Of a stretch of 64,000 nt of DNA, positions 17,998-28,108 are shown piece after piece (the stretch's first letter is position 1; each line of letters starts with the position of its first letter). A program made the translations under genes and the position numbers. Source of the DNA: Pseudomonas silesiensis (GTDB taxonomy: Bacteria; Pseudomonadota; Gammaproteobacteria; Pseudomonadales; Pseudomonadaceae); assembly GCF_001661075.1 (NCBI RefSeq), contig NZ_CP014870.1, forward strand, positions 4,112,501-4,176,500, in the 5' to 3' direction. The notes below the pieces were generated by a model. That model did no database searches and was not told where the DNA came from. It saw nothing but the letters and a program-made list of their open reading frames with translations.

Positions 17998-18900
17998 CTA
18001 CCCGGATTTTGTGTCTTCATCGGGCATCAAGGTCGCAATCAACGCCCGCACCGTGCCGGGCAGCGCGTCCAGCTCACGTACCAGGATGCTGCGCTCGCGC
18101 ACGGCCCAGGGTTCGTCGAGCGAGAGGGTCACCAGGTGCATGGTGCGACTGTGCCGCATCGCCGCGGACTCGGGGATGATGCCGATGCCCACGCCGGCCT
18201 CCACCATGCGGCAGATCGCCTCGAAGCTGGAGACTTGAATCCGCAGCGACAGGTTCTGGCCGAGCCGCTCGACGTGGTCGCGCAGGAAGCTCAACAAGGT
18301 GCTGCCTTCATGCAGGCCGATGTGCTGAAACGCTAATGTCTGTTTCAGTGTGACTTTTTTCTGCTTCGCCAGCTCATGGCCCACGGGCACGATGAGCACC
18401 AGGCGGTCCGTGCTGAAATGAATCACCTGCAGCCCGGCGGCCTCGACCGGCCCTGCAATGATGCCCATGTCGGTGCTGCCATCCAGCACGCCGCGCACGA
18501 TATCCCGCGACAAGCGCTCCTGCAGGTCGACCGTCACGCCGGGACGTTTGGCGAGAAAGCCCGCCAGCACCTCCGGCAAAAATTCGGTGACCGCCGTGGT
18601 GTTGGCAAAGATGCGGATGTGGCCGGCAGAATCCGTGCCGAAGTGGGTGAACTCGGCCTTCAGGTACTCCACCTGGTTCATGATCAGGCGGGCGTGCTTG
18701 AGCAATTTATGCCCGGCCGGCGTCAGTTCCACGCCGCGGCTGTCGCGGTACAGCAGGCGGGTGTCGAGCTGGCCTTCCAGCGCCTTGATGCGGGCGCTGG
18801 CGGCGGCAGGCGAGAGAAAGGCCCGGCGAGCGCCCTGGGTCAGGCTCGGGGACTCACCGATATGAATGAAAAGACGCAGGTCAGCCAGGTCGAAGTGCAT
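17998..18900 (-). CDS. itcR: LysR regulator of the itaconate operon
   Basis: A 300-residue LysR protein with HTH residues 1-60 (DLADLRLFIHIGESPSLTQG, LSPAAASARIKALEGQL, RDSRGVELTPAG). The effector domain has GSTDMGIIAGPVEAAGLQ. It is transcribed away from the itaconate-degradation genes, as in P. aeruginosa PA0877 and other bacteria, where the LysR protein senses itaconate and activates the operon. The name rests on this position; I did not compare sequences. The shared 128-bp promoter holds a LysR-type dyad at 18925-18945. Confidence 0.82.
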   Translation of the reverse strand: MHFDLADLRLFIHIGESPSLTQGARRAFLSPAAASARIKALEGQLDTRLLYRDSRGVELTPAGHKLLKHARLIMNQVEYLKAEFTHFGTDSAGHIRIFANTTAVTEFLPEVLAGFLAKRPGVTVDLQERLSRDIVRGVLDGSTDMGIIAGPVEAAGLQVIHFSTDRLVLIVPVGHELAKQKKVTLKQTLAFQHIGLHEGSTLLSFLRDHVERLGQNLSLRIQVSSFEAICRMVEAGVGIGIIPESAAMRHSRTMHLVTLSLDEPWAVRERSILVRELDALPGTVRALIATLMPDEDTKSG

Positions 18901-18924
18901 GGTCAGGTCCGGACATTACAAGAC

Positions 18925-18945
18925 GCGTTCAGCATACATGAACGC
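18925..18945. promoter_or_regulatory. LysR-type dyad in the itcR/ich promoter
   Basis: GCGTTCA-N7-TGAACGC is a perfect 7-bp inverted repeat that includes the T-N11-A core expected of LysR sites. It lies 24 bp upstream of the itcR start codon and 83 bp upstream of the itaconyl-CoA hydratase start. It is the likely recognition site for autoregulation and operon activation. Confidence 0.65.
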
Positions 18946-19028
18946 CGGTATATGAAAATGCAAATTCTCAGAATGCCGAGCGGCTCGCATGATCTGTCCA
19001 TAACAACAAATGCAGAGGCAGCCTGGTT

Positions 19029-19868
19029 ATGAATGTTTCGAACGCGCCAACGGATTTCAGTGCCTGGATAGGTCGTACGCAAGAGGCCGAAGACGTTCTG
19101 AGCCGCAACCTGATCAAGCGTATCGCTGCCACCTTCGGTGAAGAAACACCGGCCGATGGCGCTGCGCTGCCGCCGCTCTGGCAATGGTGCTTCTTCCAGG
19201 AGCCGGTGTTCGAAGCGCAGCTGGGCGACGATGGCCATCCCGCCCGTGGCGGATTCCTGCCTCCCGCCGACAACCGTAACCGCATGTGGGCCGGTGGCCG
19301 GGTCGAGTTCATCGAGCCGCTCAAGGTCGGCGCCGAGGCCCATCGCTTGTCGACCCTCCTGCACATCGAGGAAAAGCACGGGCGCACCGGCTCGCTGCTG
19401 TTCGTCACGGTACGCCATGACTACTCGCAGAACGGTCAGCTGTGCGTGCGTGAAGAACAGGACATCGTCTACCGCGAGCCCAACCCGCCCAAACTCAACA
19501 GCGGCGAAGCGCCGGAACCGGGCGACTGGAGCGAAACCATTGCGCCGACGCCGACCCTGTTGTTCCGCTACTCCGCCGTGACCTTCAACGGCCACCGCAT
19601 TCATTACGACTACCCTTACGTCACCGAGGCCGAAGGCTATCCGGGGCTGGTGGTGCACGGGCCAATGATCGCCACCTTCAACCTGCGCGCCTTCATCCGC
19701 GCCAACCCCGACAAGCGCGTGCGGCATTTCGCTTATCGCGGCGTCCGCCCGTTGAACGTCCCCACGCCGTTCCAGGTGGGCGGTCGCATCGTCGAACCCG
19801 GCAAAGCGCAATTGTGGGCCGGCAACGCCGCTGGCGTGGCCCAGAGCGCCGAGGTCGTTTTCGACTGA
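19029..19868 (+). CDS. ich: Itaconyl-CoA hydratase (MaoC-like)
   Basis: A 279-residue hot-dog-fold hydratase related to mesaconyl/3-methylfumaryl-CoA hydratases. Residues 1-130 form the first half (FFQEPVFEAQLGDDGHPARG, MWAGGRVEFIEPLKVG). The second half carries the active-site region TPTLLFRYSAVTFNGHRIHYD, with the Asn-Gly-His-Arg-Ile-His-Tyr-Asp core, and LVVHGPMIATFNLRAF. In the itaconate pathway it converts itaconyl-CoA to (S)-citramalyl-CoA. It is the first gene of the operon, as PA0878 is in P. aeruginosa. The next gene starts 67 bp downstream. Confidence 0.85.
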   Translation: MNVSNAPTDFSAWIGRTQEAEDVLSRNLIKRIAATFGEETPADGAALPPLWQWCFFQEPVFEAQLGDDGHPARGGFLPPADNRNRMWAGGRVEFIEPLKVGAEAHRLSTLLHIEEKHGRTGSLLFVTVRHDYSQNGQLCVREEQDIVYREPNPPKLNSGEAPEPGDWSETIAPTPTLLFRYSAVTFNGHRIHYDYPYVTEAEGYPGLVVHGPMIATFNLRAFIRANPDKRVRHFAYRGVRPLNVPTPFQVGGRIVEPGKAQLWAGNAAGVAQSAEVVFD

Positions 19869-19935
19869 AACCCTTTTGCGTGAACGCATCGCCCGTCCCC
19901 CGTGATGCGCCGCTGACCGACCCGAGAGCACAACC

Positions 19936-21099
19936 ATGAATCCGTACGACGACGAAGACCTCAACGCCATCCGCGAGGGCGTGCGCGCCCTGTGCGCCGA
20001 ATTCGACGCGGCTTACTGGCGCACCATCGACGAACAGAAAGGTTTCCCCGAAGCGTTCGTCAAGGCCCTGACCGATGCCGGCTGGTTGTCGGCGATGATC
20101 CCCGCCGAATATGGCGGCTCGGGCCTGGGGCTGGCCGAAGCCTCGGTGATACTTGAAGAAGTGAACGCGTGCGGGGGCAACTCCGGCACCGTCCACGGCC
20201 AGATGTACAACATGTTCACCCTGCTGCGCCATGGCAACGAGGCGCAGAAGAGCCACTACCTGCCCAAGCTCGCCAGCGGCGAGCTGCGCCTGCAATCGAT
20301 GGCCGTGACCGAGCCTTCGACCGGTACCGACACCACCAAGATCAAGACCACCGCGGTCAAACAAGGCGACAAGTACATCATCAATGGCCAGAAGGTCTGG
20401 ATCTCGCGGGTGCAGCATTCCGACCTGATGATCCTGCTGGCGCGCACCACGCCGCTGGCCGAGGTGAAGAAAAAATCCGAAGGCATGTCGATCTTCCTGG
20501 TCGACCTGCGCGAAGCCATCGGCAAAGGGCTGACCGTGCAGCCCATCGCCAACATGGTCAATCATGAAACCAACGAGTTGTTCTTCGACAACCTCGAGCT
20601 GCCGGCCGACAGCCTGATCGGCGAAGAAGGCAAAGGCTTCCGCTACATCCTCGACGGCCTCAACGCCGAACGCACCCTGATCGCCGCCGAGTGCATCGGC
20701 GACGGCCGCTGGTTCATCGAAAAAGCCAGCGCCTATGCCCGTGATCGCGTGGTCTTCGGCCGCCCGATCGGGCAGAACCAGGGCGTGCAATTCCCGATTG
20801 CCGAAGCCCATATCGAGATCGAGGCCGCCGACCTGATGCGCTGGCGCGCCTGCGAGGAATACGACAGCGGCAAGAACGCCGGGGCCAGCGCCAACATGGC
20901 CAAGTACCTGGCGGCCAAAGCCTCCTGGGAGGCCGCCAACGCCTGCCTGCAGACCCACGGCGGTTTCGGTTTCGCCTGCGAATACGACGTGGAACGCAAG
21001 TTCCGCGAGACCCGGCTGTACCAGGTGGCACCGATCTCCACCAACCTGATCCTGTCCTACGTCGCCGAGCACTTGCTCGAATTGCCGCGCAGTTTCTGA
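19936..21099 (+). CDS. Acyl-CoA dehydrogenase in the itaconate operon
   Basis: A 387-residue flavin acyl-CoA dehydrogenase of normal length. Motifs include MAVTEPSTGTDTTKIKTTAV (FAD/substrate region), VFGRPIGQNQGVQFPIAEAH and QTHGGFGFACEYDVERKFRE. The catalytic base region near the C-terminus is present. A homologue (PA0879) sits at the same place in the P. aeruginosa locus. Its exact step is not settled, since the three-enzyme itaconate route does not need it. It may oxidise a related C5-acyl-CoA such as methylsuccinyl-CoA (inference). Confidence 0.88.
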   Translation: MNPYDDEDLNAIREGVRALCAEFDAAYWRTIDEQKGFPEAFVKALTDAGWLSAMIPAEYGGSGLGLAEASVILEEVNACGGNSGTVHGQMYNMFTLLRHGNEAQKSHYLPKLASGELRLQSMAVTEPSTGTDTTKIKTTAVKQGDKYIINGQKVWISRVQHSDLMILLARTTPLAEVKKKSEGMSIFLVDLREAIGKGLTVQPIANMVNHETNELFFDNLELPADSLIGEEGKGFRYILDGLNAERTLIAAECIGDGRWFIEKASAYARDRVVFGRPIGQNQGVQFPIAEAHIEIEAADLMRWRACEEYDSGKNAGASANMAKYLAAKASWEAANACLQTHGGFGFACEYDVERKFRETRLYQVAPISTNLILSYVAEHLLELPRSF

Positions 21100-21109
21100 G
21101 GGCCCGCCC

Positions 21110-22459
21110 ATGAGCCATACCCACGCTTTGGCCTCGTTCCTGGCCGACCTGCAATACGAGCACATTCCCGAGGCCGTGCTGGCGCGCACCGAAGACCTGT
21201 TCCTGGACTGGATCGGCTCGGCGCTGGCCAGCCAGGGCGCGCGGCCGATTCCGCTGTTCGAGCGCTATGCCGAGCGCATGGGGCCAGCCAGCGGGTCCGC
21301 CAGGATCCTGGTCAGCGGGCGCAATACATCGCCCTACTTCGCCGCCTTGGTCAACGGCGCCTCGTCACACCTGGTCGAGCAGGACGACCTGCACAACAGT
21401 TCGGTGCTGCATCCGGCCACGGTGGTGTTTTCCGCTGTGCTGGCGGCGGCCCAGGACTTGAACAAGTCGGGCAAGGATTTACTCCTGGCCTCGGTGGCAG
21501 GCTACGAAGCGGGCATTCGCATTGGCGAGTTCATGGGGCGTTCGCATTATCGAATCTTCCACACCACCGCCACGGTCGGCACCCTGGCCGCCGCGGTGGG
21601 CGTGGGCAAGCTGCTGGGTTTCGACAAGGAACAATTCATCAACCTGCTGGGCAACGCCGGGACTCAAGCGGCCGGGTTGTGGGAGTTTCTGCGCGATGCC
21701 GCTGACTCCAAGCAACTGCACACCGCCAAGGCCGCCGCCGACGGCTTGCTCGCCGCCTACATGACCGAGGACGGCCTGACCGGCGCGCGCAACATCCTGG
21801 AAGGCGAGCAAGGCATGGCGGCGGGAATGTCTACCGATGCCGACCCTGCCAGGTTGTCGGATCGGCTGGGCACACGCTGGGCCCTGGCAGAAACCTCGTT
21901 CAAGTTCCACGCTTCGTGCCGGCACACGCACCCCGCCGCCGATGCCTTGCTGCACTTGATGCAGCGCGAGCACCTGCGCCATGACCAGATCGCCAGGGTC
22001 GTCACCCGCGTGCACCAGGCCGCCATCGATGTGCTGGGCCGCGTGGTGAAACCGGCCACCGTGCATCAGGCAAAGTTTTCCATGGGCGCGGTGTTGGGAT
22101 TGATCGCCGTGCATGGCAGCGCGCAACTGATCGAATTTCGCGACCTGGCCCTGACCGATGCCGACGTCGACGCCTTTCGCGAAAAAGTCAGCATGGAACT
22201 GGACCCCGAAGTCGATGCCGCCTATCCGGCGCGCTGGCTCGGCCGCGTGATCCTCACCACCACTGACGGGCGCACGTTGACCGCGGCCATCGACGATCCA
22301 AAGGGCGATCCCGGCAACACCCTGTCGCGTCCCGAACTGGAGGCCAAGTTCCAGCGCTTGCTGGCGTTCTCCGGTGCGCGGACCCAAGAGCAAGGCAAGG
22401 CGATCATCGACAAGGTCTGGCATCTGCGTGATGCGCAGGCGTTGGCTGATCTGATTTAA
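21110..22459 (+). CDS. MmgE/PrpD-family protein
   Basis: A 449-residue member of the MmgE/PrpD (2-methylcitrate dehydratase-like) family, ten bases after the preceding gene. Family features are DLFLDWIGSALASQGARP near the N-terminus, the VEQDDLHNSSVLHPATVVF stretch with the conserved Asp-His positions, and KFHASCRHTHPAADALLHLM. PrpD-type enzymes dehydrate branched tricarboxylates; cis-aconitate decarboxylase, which makes itaconate, is in the same superfamily. PA0881 holds this slot in P. aeruginosa. Whether it acts on an itaconate relative is unknown. Confidence 0.85.
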   Translation: MSHTHALASFLADLQYEHIPEAVLARTEDLFLDWIGSALASQGARPIPLFERYAERMGPASGSARILVSGRNTSPYFAALVNGASSHLVEQDDLHNSSVLHPATVVFSAVLAAAQDLNKSGKDLLLASVAGYEAGIRIGEFMGRSHYRIFHTTATVGTLAAAVGVGKLLGFDKEQFINLLGNAGTQAAGLWEFLRDAADSKQLHTAKAAADGLLAAYMTEDGLTGARNILEGEQGMAAGMSTDADPARLSDRLGTRWALAETSFKFHASCRHTHPAADALLHLMQREHLRHDQIARVVTRVHQAAIDVLGRVVKPATVHQAKFSMGAVLGLIAVHGSAQLIEFRDLALTDADVDAFREKVSMELDPEVDAAYPARWLGRVILTTTDGRTLTAAIDDPKGDPGNTLSRPELEAKFQRLLAFSGARTQEQGKAIIDKVWHLRDAQALADLI

Positions 22460-22532
22460 CCGTTGACGCACTTTCACGCGCAGCGCGCTGCTGCATCAGA
22501 ACGTGCACGGCCTGAGCGAATAGGTAATCCAA

Positions 22533-23732
22533 ATGACTCAACTCACTCCCCGTCCGCTGGACGGCATCACCGTCATAAGCCTGGAGCACGCCATCGCGGC
22601 GCCCTTCTGTACCCGGCAGCTGGCCGATCTGGGCGCCCGCGTGGTGAAGGTCGAACGCCCCGGCACGGGTGATTTCGCCCGCGGCTACGATCAGCGGGTC
22701 GATGGCCTGGCCTCGCATTTCGTCTGGACCAACCGCTCCAAGGAAAGCCTGACCCTGGACCTGAAACAGGACGCCGCCGGCGGCATTCTCGAGGCACTGC
22801 TGGCCAAGGCCGACGTGCTGGTGCAGAACCTGGCACCCGGTGCGGCGGCACGCATGGGGCTGTCCTTCGAGGCGCTGCAGGCGCGTTTTCCCCGGCTCAT
22901 CGTCTGCGATATTTCCGGCTACGGCGAGGGCGGGCCGTATGAAAAGAAAAAGGCCTACGACTTGCTGATCCAGAGCGAGGGCGGTTTTCTCTCGGTGACC
23001 GGTGGCCCGGGAGAGGATGAAATGGCCAAGGCCGGTTGCTCGATCGCCGACATCGCAGCGGGCATGTACGCCTACACCGGCATCCTCTCGGCGCTGATGC
23101 TGCGGGAAAAAACCGGGGTCGGCAGCCGCATCGACGTGACGATGCTCGAAAGCCTGGTGGAATGGATGGGCTACCCGATGTACTACGCCTACAACGGTGC
23201 GCCACCACCGGCACGGGCCGGGGCGTCGCACGCGACCATCTACCCCTACGGACCGTTCCCCACCGGCGGTGGCGGCACCGTCATGCTGGGCCTGCAGAAC
23301 GAGCGCGAATGGGCCTTGTTCTGCGAGAAGGTCCTGCTGGACCCGTCGCTGGCGACGGACGAGCGGTTCTCTGCCAACTTCAAGCGCTCGGAGAACCGTG
23401 AAGCGCTGCGGCAAATCATCGTCGACGGTTTTGCCGCGCTGTCGGTCGAGGAGGTCGTCGAGCGCCTGGAAAACGCACAGATCGCCAATGCCCGGGTCAA
23501 TGACATGCAGGGTGTGTGGGATCACCCGCAGCTCAAGGCGCGCGATCGCTGGCGGGAAGTGGACAGCCCCAGCGGGAAATTGCCGTCGCTGCTGCCTCCC
23601 GGTCACAACACTGCGTTCACGCCGAGGATGGATGGCGTGCCGGGGTTGGGGCAGCACACCGGCGGCATTCTGAGCGAGCTGGGGTTCTCTGCGCAGGAGC
23701 AGGCGCGGTTAGGTGCGGCTGGGGTGGTTTGA
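22533..23732 (+). CDS. ict: Itaconate CoA-transferase (CaiB/BaiF family III)
   Basis: A 399-residue class III CoA-transferase. The N-terminus shows LDGITVISLEHAIAAPFCTR and ARVVKVERPGTGDFARGYD. The conserved region DLKQDAAGGILEALLAKADV follows, as does the catalytic Asp region LIVCDISGYGEGGPYEKKKA. It transfers CoA, probably from succinyl-CoA, to itaconate to start degradation. Gene order (hydratase, dehydrogenase, PrpD, transferase, lyase, TRAP) matches the P. aeruginosa ict locus. It follows the PrpD gene by 73 bp. Confidence 0.87.
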   Translation: MTQLTPRPLDGITVISLEHAIAAPFCTRQLADLGARVVKVERPGTGDFARGYDQRVDGLASHFVWTNRSKESLTLDLKQDAAGGILEALLAKADVLVQNLAPGAAARMGLSFEALQARFPRLIVCDISGYGEGGPYEKKKAYDLLIQSEGGFLSVTGGPGEDEMAKAGCSIADIAAGMYAYTGILSALMLREKTGVGSRIDVTMLESLVEWMGYPMYYAYNGAPPPARAGASHATIYPYGPFPTGGGGTVMLGLQNEREWALFCEKVLLDPSLATDERFSANFKRSENREALRQIIVDGFAALSVEEVVERLENAQIANARVNDMQGVWDHPQLKARDRWREVDSPSGKLPSLLPPGHNTAFTPRMDGVPGLGQHTGGILSELGFSAQEQARLGAAGVV

Positions 23733-23780
23733 GGGCGTTTTTGCCACGGGTTCAATTCAGGTTACGAGGAAATACCCATC

Positions 23781-24605
23781 ATGTCCCGATCCATCGTCCG
23801 CTCCGCGCTGTTTGTACCGGGAAGTCGACCCGAGCGTTTTGCCAAGGCCCTGGCCGCTGGCGCCGATGCCGTGATCGTCGATTTCGAGGACGCCGTGGAG
23901 GAGCCGCTCAAACGCCAGGCGCGCGAGCACCTGGCGGACTTTCTGCACAACACGCCGCAGGCCTCGGTCTGGGTGCGGGTCAACGCGCCGGATCACCCTG
24001 AGCATGCGGCGGATTTGACGTTCTGCGCGCAGCAGGCCGGCGTTGCAGGCGTACTGCTGCCCAAGGTGGAAAGCGCGGCGCATGTGGCCGCCGTCTGGCA
24101 GACCGGCAAACCCGTCTGGCCCATTATCGAAAGCGCCAAAGGCCTGCTCGCGCTGGAACAAATTGCCCACGCCGAGGGCGTCGAGCGCCTGTCGTTCGGC
24201 AGCCTCGACCTCGCCCTCGACCTGAACCTGAATACCGGCACCGCCGCTGCGCTGCTTGTTCTCGATCAGGCGCGCATGGCGGTGCAATTGCATTCGCGCG
24301 GTGCCGACCTGCTGCCTCCCCTGGATGGCGTCTATCCAGCCATCGGCGACCCCGACGGCCTGCAGCGTGCCATTCGTCACGCTTACGACATGGGGTACGG
24401 CGGTGCGCTGTGCGTTCACCCCAAGCAGGTGGCGGTCATTCACGAGGCCCTCGCCCCCAGCGTCGATGATTTGGCATGGGCGCGCCGGGTGGTGGACGCC
24501 AGCGCGGCCGCAAACGGCGCTGGCGCCTTCCAGCTGGACGGCCAGATGGTCGACGCACCGGTGTTGCTTCGCGCCCAGCGCCTGTTGGCGCTGGCGGCCA
24601 ACTAA
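23781..24605 (+). CDS. ccl: (S)-citramalyl-CoA lyase (HpcH/HpaI family)
   Basis: A 274-residue CitE-like lyase. Signatures are RSALFVPGSRPERFAKALAA, the metal/CoA region ADAVIVDFEDAVEEPLKRQA, PIIESAKGLLALEQI (metal-binding Glu) and LSFGSLDLALDLNL. It splits citramalyl-CoA into acetyl-CoA and pyruvate, the last step of itaconate breakdown. It lies 48 bp after ict. The following 285-bp gap (24606-24890) has no gene; it may hold a promoter or processing site for the transporter genes. Confidence 0.87.
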   Translation: MSRSIVRSALFVPGSRPERFAKALAAGADAVIVDFEDAVEEPLKRQAREHLADFLHNTPQASVWVRVNAPDHPEHAADLTFCAQQAGVAGVLLPKVESAAHVAAVWQTGKPVWPIIESAKGLLALEQIAHAEGVERLSFGSLDLALDLNLNTGTAAALLVLDQARMAVQLHSRGADLLPPLDGVYPAIGDPDGLQRAIRHAYDMGYGGALCVHPKQVAVIHEALAPSVDDLAWARRVVDASAAANGAGAFQLDGQMVDAPVLLRAQRLLALAAN

Positions 24606-24797
24606 AGCGGGCATGCCTGCCCGGAACGCTGCCACGCCACAAAGAGTGCAGTTTGCGCCCGGCCTGCTAGGTTTTAAACAACGCCGCGCTGTCAGGCAGG
24701 CTTGAAACTTGCGCCGATAACACTCGCGTTCACCACCACCGAACGCAGGGTTACAGAAAAGCTAATTCTCGAAACGCCGTCGGTTGGGCCATCTTAA

Positions 24798-25889
<1,092 letters not shown>

Positions 25890-25990
25890 GGGCGGGTCCC
25901 TCGCTCCTGCAAGCCGCGGCCGTCAGGCAATGATGTGTGCGTGGCCACCCGGTTCGGGGTGGTCGCCCTCTCTACGTTCGGAGAATTCTT

Positions 25991-26623
25991 ATGCAATCGC
26001 TCAGGCGAGTCTGGCGGCATTTCGAGGAAGGCATGATTGCCTTCCTCCTGGCTGCCATGACGCTGGTGACGTTCGTCTACGTGGCGCTGAACAACCTCTA
26101 CACGATGTTCTACACACTCAGCGATAAATGGGCGTTCAGTCGCGACATTTTCGCAGGGATCGGCGATCACCTCATGGAATATGCCCAGGAAATGACCTGG
26201 AGCATCGCCCTGACCAAGGCGCTGTTTGGCTGGCTGATATTTTTCGGTATCAGCTATGGCGTGCGCACGGCGGGCCACCTGGGCGTGGACGTACTGGTCA
26301 AGAAAACCAGCAAACGCATGCAGCGCCTGTTGGCGATGCTCGCCTGCGCCTGCTGCCTCGCGTACGCCGGGCTGTTCCTGGTGGCGAGTTTCCATTGGGT
26401 CTCCGCTGTGCTGGCCGCCGGGATCGGTGCCGAAGACCTGGATCGCTGGGGGATCAAGATCGGTCACATCGCGATCATCGTGCCGTTCGGCTTCGCCCTG
26501 GTCATCGTGCGCTATCTGGAAATCATGTACCGCCTGTTCACCCATCGTCAGATCGGCCTGGGGCTGGCGGACGAAGCCGCGGAAGCAAGCAAACTGGCCC
26601 ATCCAGGTGAGGAGCAACACTGA
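25991..26623 (+). CDS. TRAP transporter small membrane subunit (DctQ type)
   Basis: A 210-residue protein with four predicted membrane helices (first about residues 15-40, MIAFLLAAMTLVTFVYVALN). The start is ATG 25991 after GGAGAATTCTT. It is longer than many DctQ proteins, with an extra loop after helix 1. It bridges the binding protein and the large permease. Its stop overlaps the start of the M subunit by one base, implying translational coupling. Confidence 0.87.
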   Translation: MQSLRRVWRHFEEGMIAFLLAAMTLVTFVYVALNNLYTMFYTLSDKWAFSRDIFAGIGDHLMEYAQEMTWSIALTKALFGWLIFFGISYGVRTAGHLGVDVLVKKTSKRMQRLLAMLACACCLAYAGLFLVASFHWVSAVLAAGIGAEDLDRWGIKIGHIAIIVPFGFALVIVRYLEIMYRLFTHRQIGLGLADEAAEASKLAHPGEEQH

Positions 26624-27906
26624 TGACGGTTATCTGTCTGTTCCTGTTGCTCTTCGTATTCATGTTCCTGGGCGTGCCCATCGCCATTTCATTGGGCCTG
26701 TCGGGCGCGGTGTCGATCCTGCTGTTCAGCCAGGACTCCTTGAGTTCGCTGGCGATCAAACTGTTCGAGACGTCCGACAGCTACACCTTCCTGGCCATTC
26801 CGTTCTTCCTGTTGTCCGGCGCGTTCATGACGACGGGGGGCGTGGCACAGCGCCTGATCGATTTCGCCAACGCCTGCGTCGGCCATATCCGCGGCGGCCT
26901 GGCGATTGCGGCGGTGCTCGCCTGCATGCTGTTCGCGGCCTTGTCGGGTTCATCGCCGGCCACTGTCGCGGCGGTTGGCTCGATTGCGGTGGCAGGCATG
27001 GTGCGCTCCGGCTATCCCAGGGAATTCGGCGCCGGGATCATTTGTAACGCCGGTACCCTGGGCATCCTGATTCCGCCTTCGATCGTGATGGTGGTGTATT
27101 CGGCGGCGACCGAGACCTCCGTGGGCAAGTTGTTCATGGCAGGCGTGATACCCGGCATCCTGCTGGGCGTGATCCTGATGGTGGTGATTTACATCGTCGC
27201 CCGGGTCAAGAACCTGCCGGCGCAACCACGGGCGACATTCCGCGAGTGGTTGCACACCGCGCAACGTGCGTTCTGGGGCCTGCTGTTGCTGGTGATCATC
27301 CTCGGCGGGATCTACAGCGGCATGTTCACCCCGACCGAAGCGGCAGCGGTGGCAGCGGTGTACTCGGCGTTCATTGCGCTGTTCGTCTACAAGGACATGA
27401 AAATCAGCGAATGCCCGAAAGTCCTGCTGGAGTCGGGCCGGCTGACGATCATGTTGCTGTTCATCATTGCCAACGCGATGCTGTTCGCCCATGTGCTGAC
27501 CACCGAGCAGATCCCGCAGCAAATCACCGCCTGGGTGCTCTCCGAAGGCCTGACGCCGATCGGCTTCCTGATCATGGTCAACATCGTCCTGCTGGTCGCC
27601 GGCAGCTTCATGGAGCCTTCGGCGATCATCCTGATCCTCGCGCCGATCTTCTTCCCGATCGCGATGAAGCTGGGCATCGATCCGATCCACCTGGGCATCG
27701 TCATGGTGGTGAACATGGAGATCGGCCTGGTGCATCCACCGGTGGGCCTGAACCTGTTCGTCACCTCGGCGGTGACCGGGCTGACGCTGGGGCAGACCAT
27801 TCGCGCCGCCCTGCCGTGGCTGTCGATCCTGCTGATGTTCCTGATTCTGGTGACTTACGTACCGTTCATCTCCCTGGCGCTGCCCAATTGGCTGGGTATG
27901 CCGTAG
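26623..27906 (+). CDS. TRAP transporter large permease subunit (DctM type)
   Basis: A 427-residue inner-membrane protein with about twelve helices. DctM family landmarks are FLGVPIAISLGLSGAVSILL, FLAIPFFLLSGAFMTTGGVA, ALSGSSPATVAAVGSIA and NAGTLGILIPPSIVMVVYS. It couples sodium influx to uptake of the ligand delivered by the binding protein. Last gene of the itaconate operon; a strong terminator follows 28 bp later. Confidence 0.92.
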   Translation: MTVICLFLLLFVFMFLGVPIAISLGLSGAVSILLFSQDSLSSLAIKLFETSDSYTFLAIPFFLLSGAFMTTGGVAQRLIDFANACVGHIRGGLAIAAVLACMLFAALSGSSPATVAAVGSIAVAGMVRSGYPREFGAGIICNAGTLGILIPPSIVMVVYSAATETSVGKLFMAGVIPGILLGVILMVVIYIVARVKNLPAQPRATFREWLHTAQRAFWGLLLLVIILGGIYSGMFTPTEAAAVAAVYSAFIALFVYKDMKISECPKVLLESGRLTIMLLFIIANAMLFAHVLTTEQIPQQITAWVLSEGLTPIGFLIMVNIVLLVAGSFMEPSAIILILAPIFFPIAMKLGIDPIHLGIVMVVNMEIGLVHPPVGLNLFVTSAVTGLTLGQTIRAALPWLSILLMFLILVTYVPFISLALPNWLGMP

Positions 27907-27933
27907 GACGCACCTCCAGACTGTTTTGTCTTG

Positions 27934-27969
27934 GCCTCCATCGACGCAAATCGATGGAGGCTTTTTTTT
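27934..27969 (+). terminator. Strong intrinsic terminator of the itaconate operon
   Basis: GCCTCCATCGA (27934-27944), a 6-base loop, and TCGATGGAGGC (27951-27961) form a perfect 11-bp stem followed by eight T residues. Confidence 0.93.
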
Positions 27970-28067
27970 GTCCGACGTGGCGCTGGGCAAGATCGCCAAC
28001 GCCCTATATGCGAAAGATAGGCAATTACATTACAAGTAGTATTTAACAATTACTCACGTTTGCGTAT

Positions 28068-28086
28068 GATATTGATTCTCAATAAC
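28068..28086. promoter_or_regulatory. Fur box upstream of siderophore receptor
   Basis: GATATTGATTCTCAATAAC matches the 19-bp Fur consensus at 14 of 19 positions and ends 22 bp before the receptor start codon. Repression by Fur under iron-rich conditions is expected. Confidence 0.8.
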
Positions 28087-28108
28087 ACAAAACCAAATGT
28101 GAGTACGC

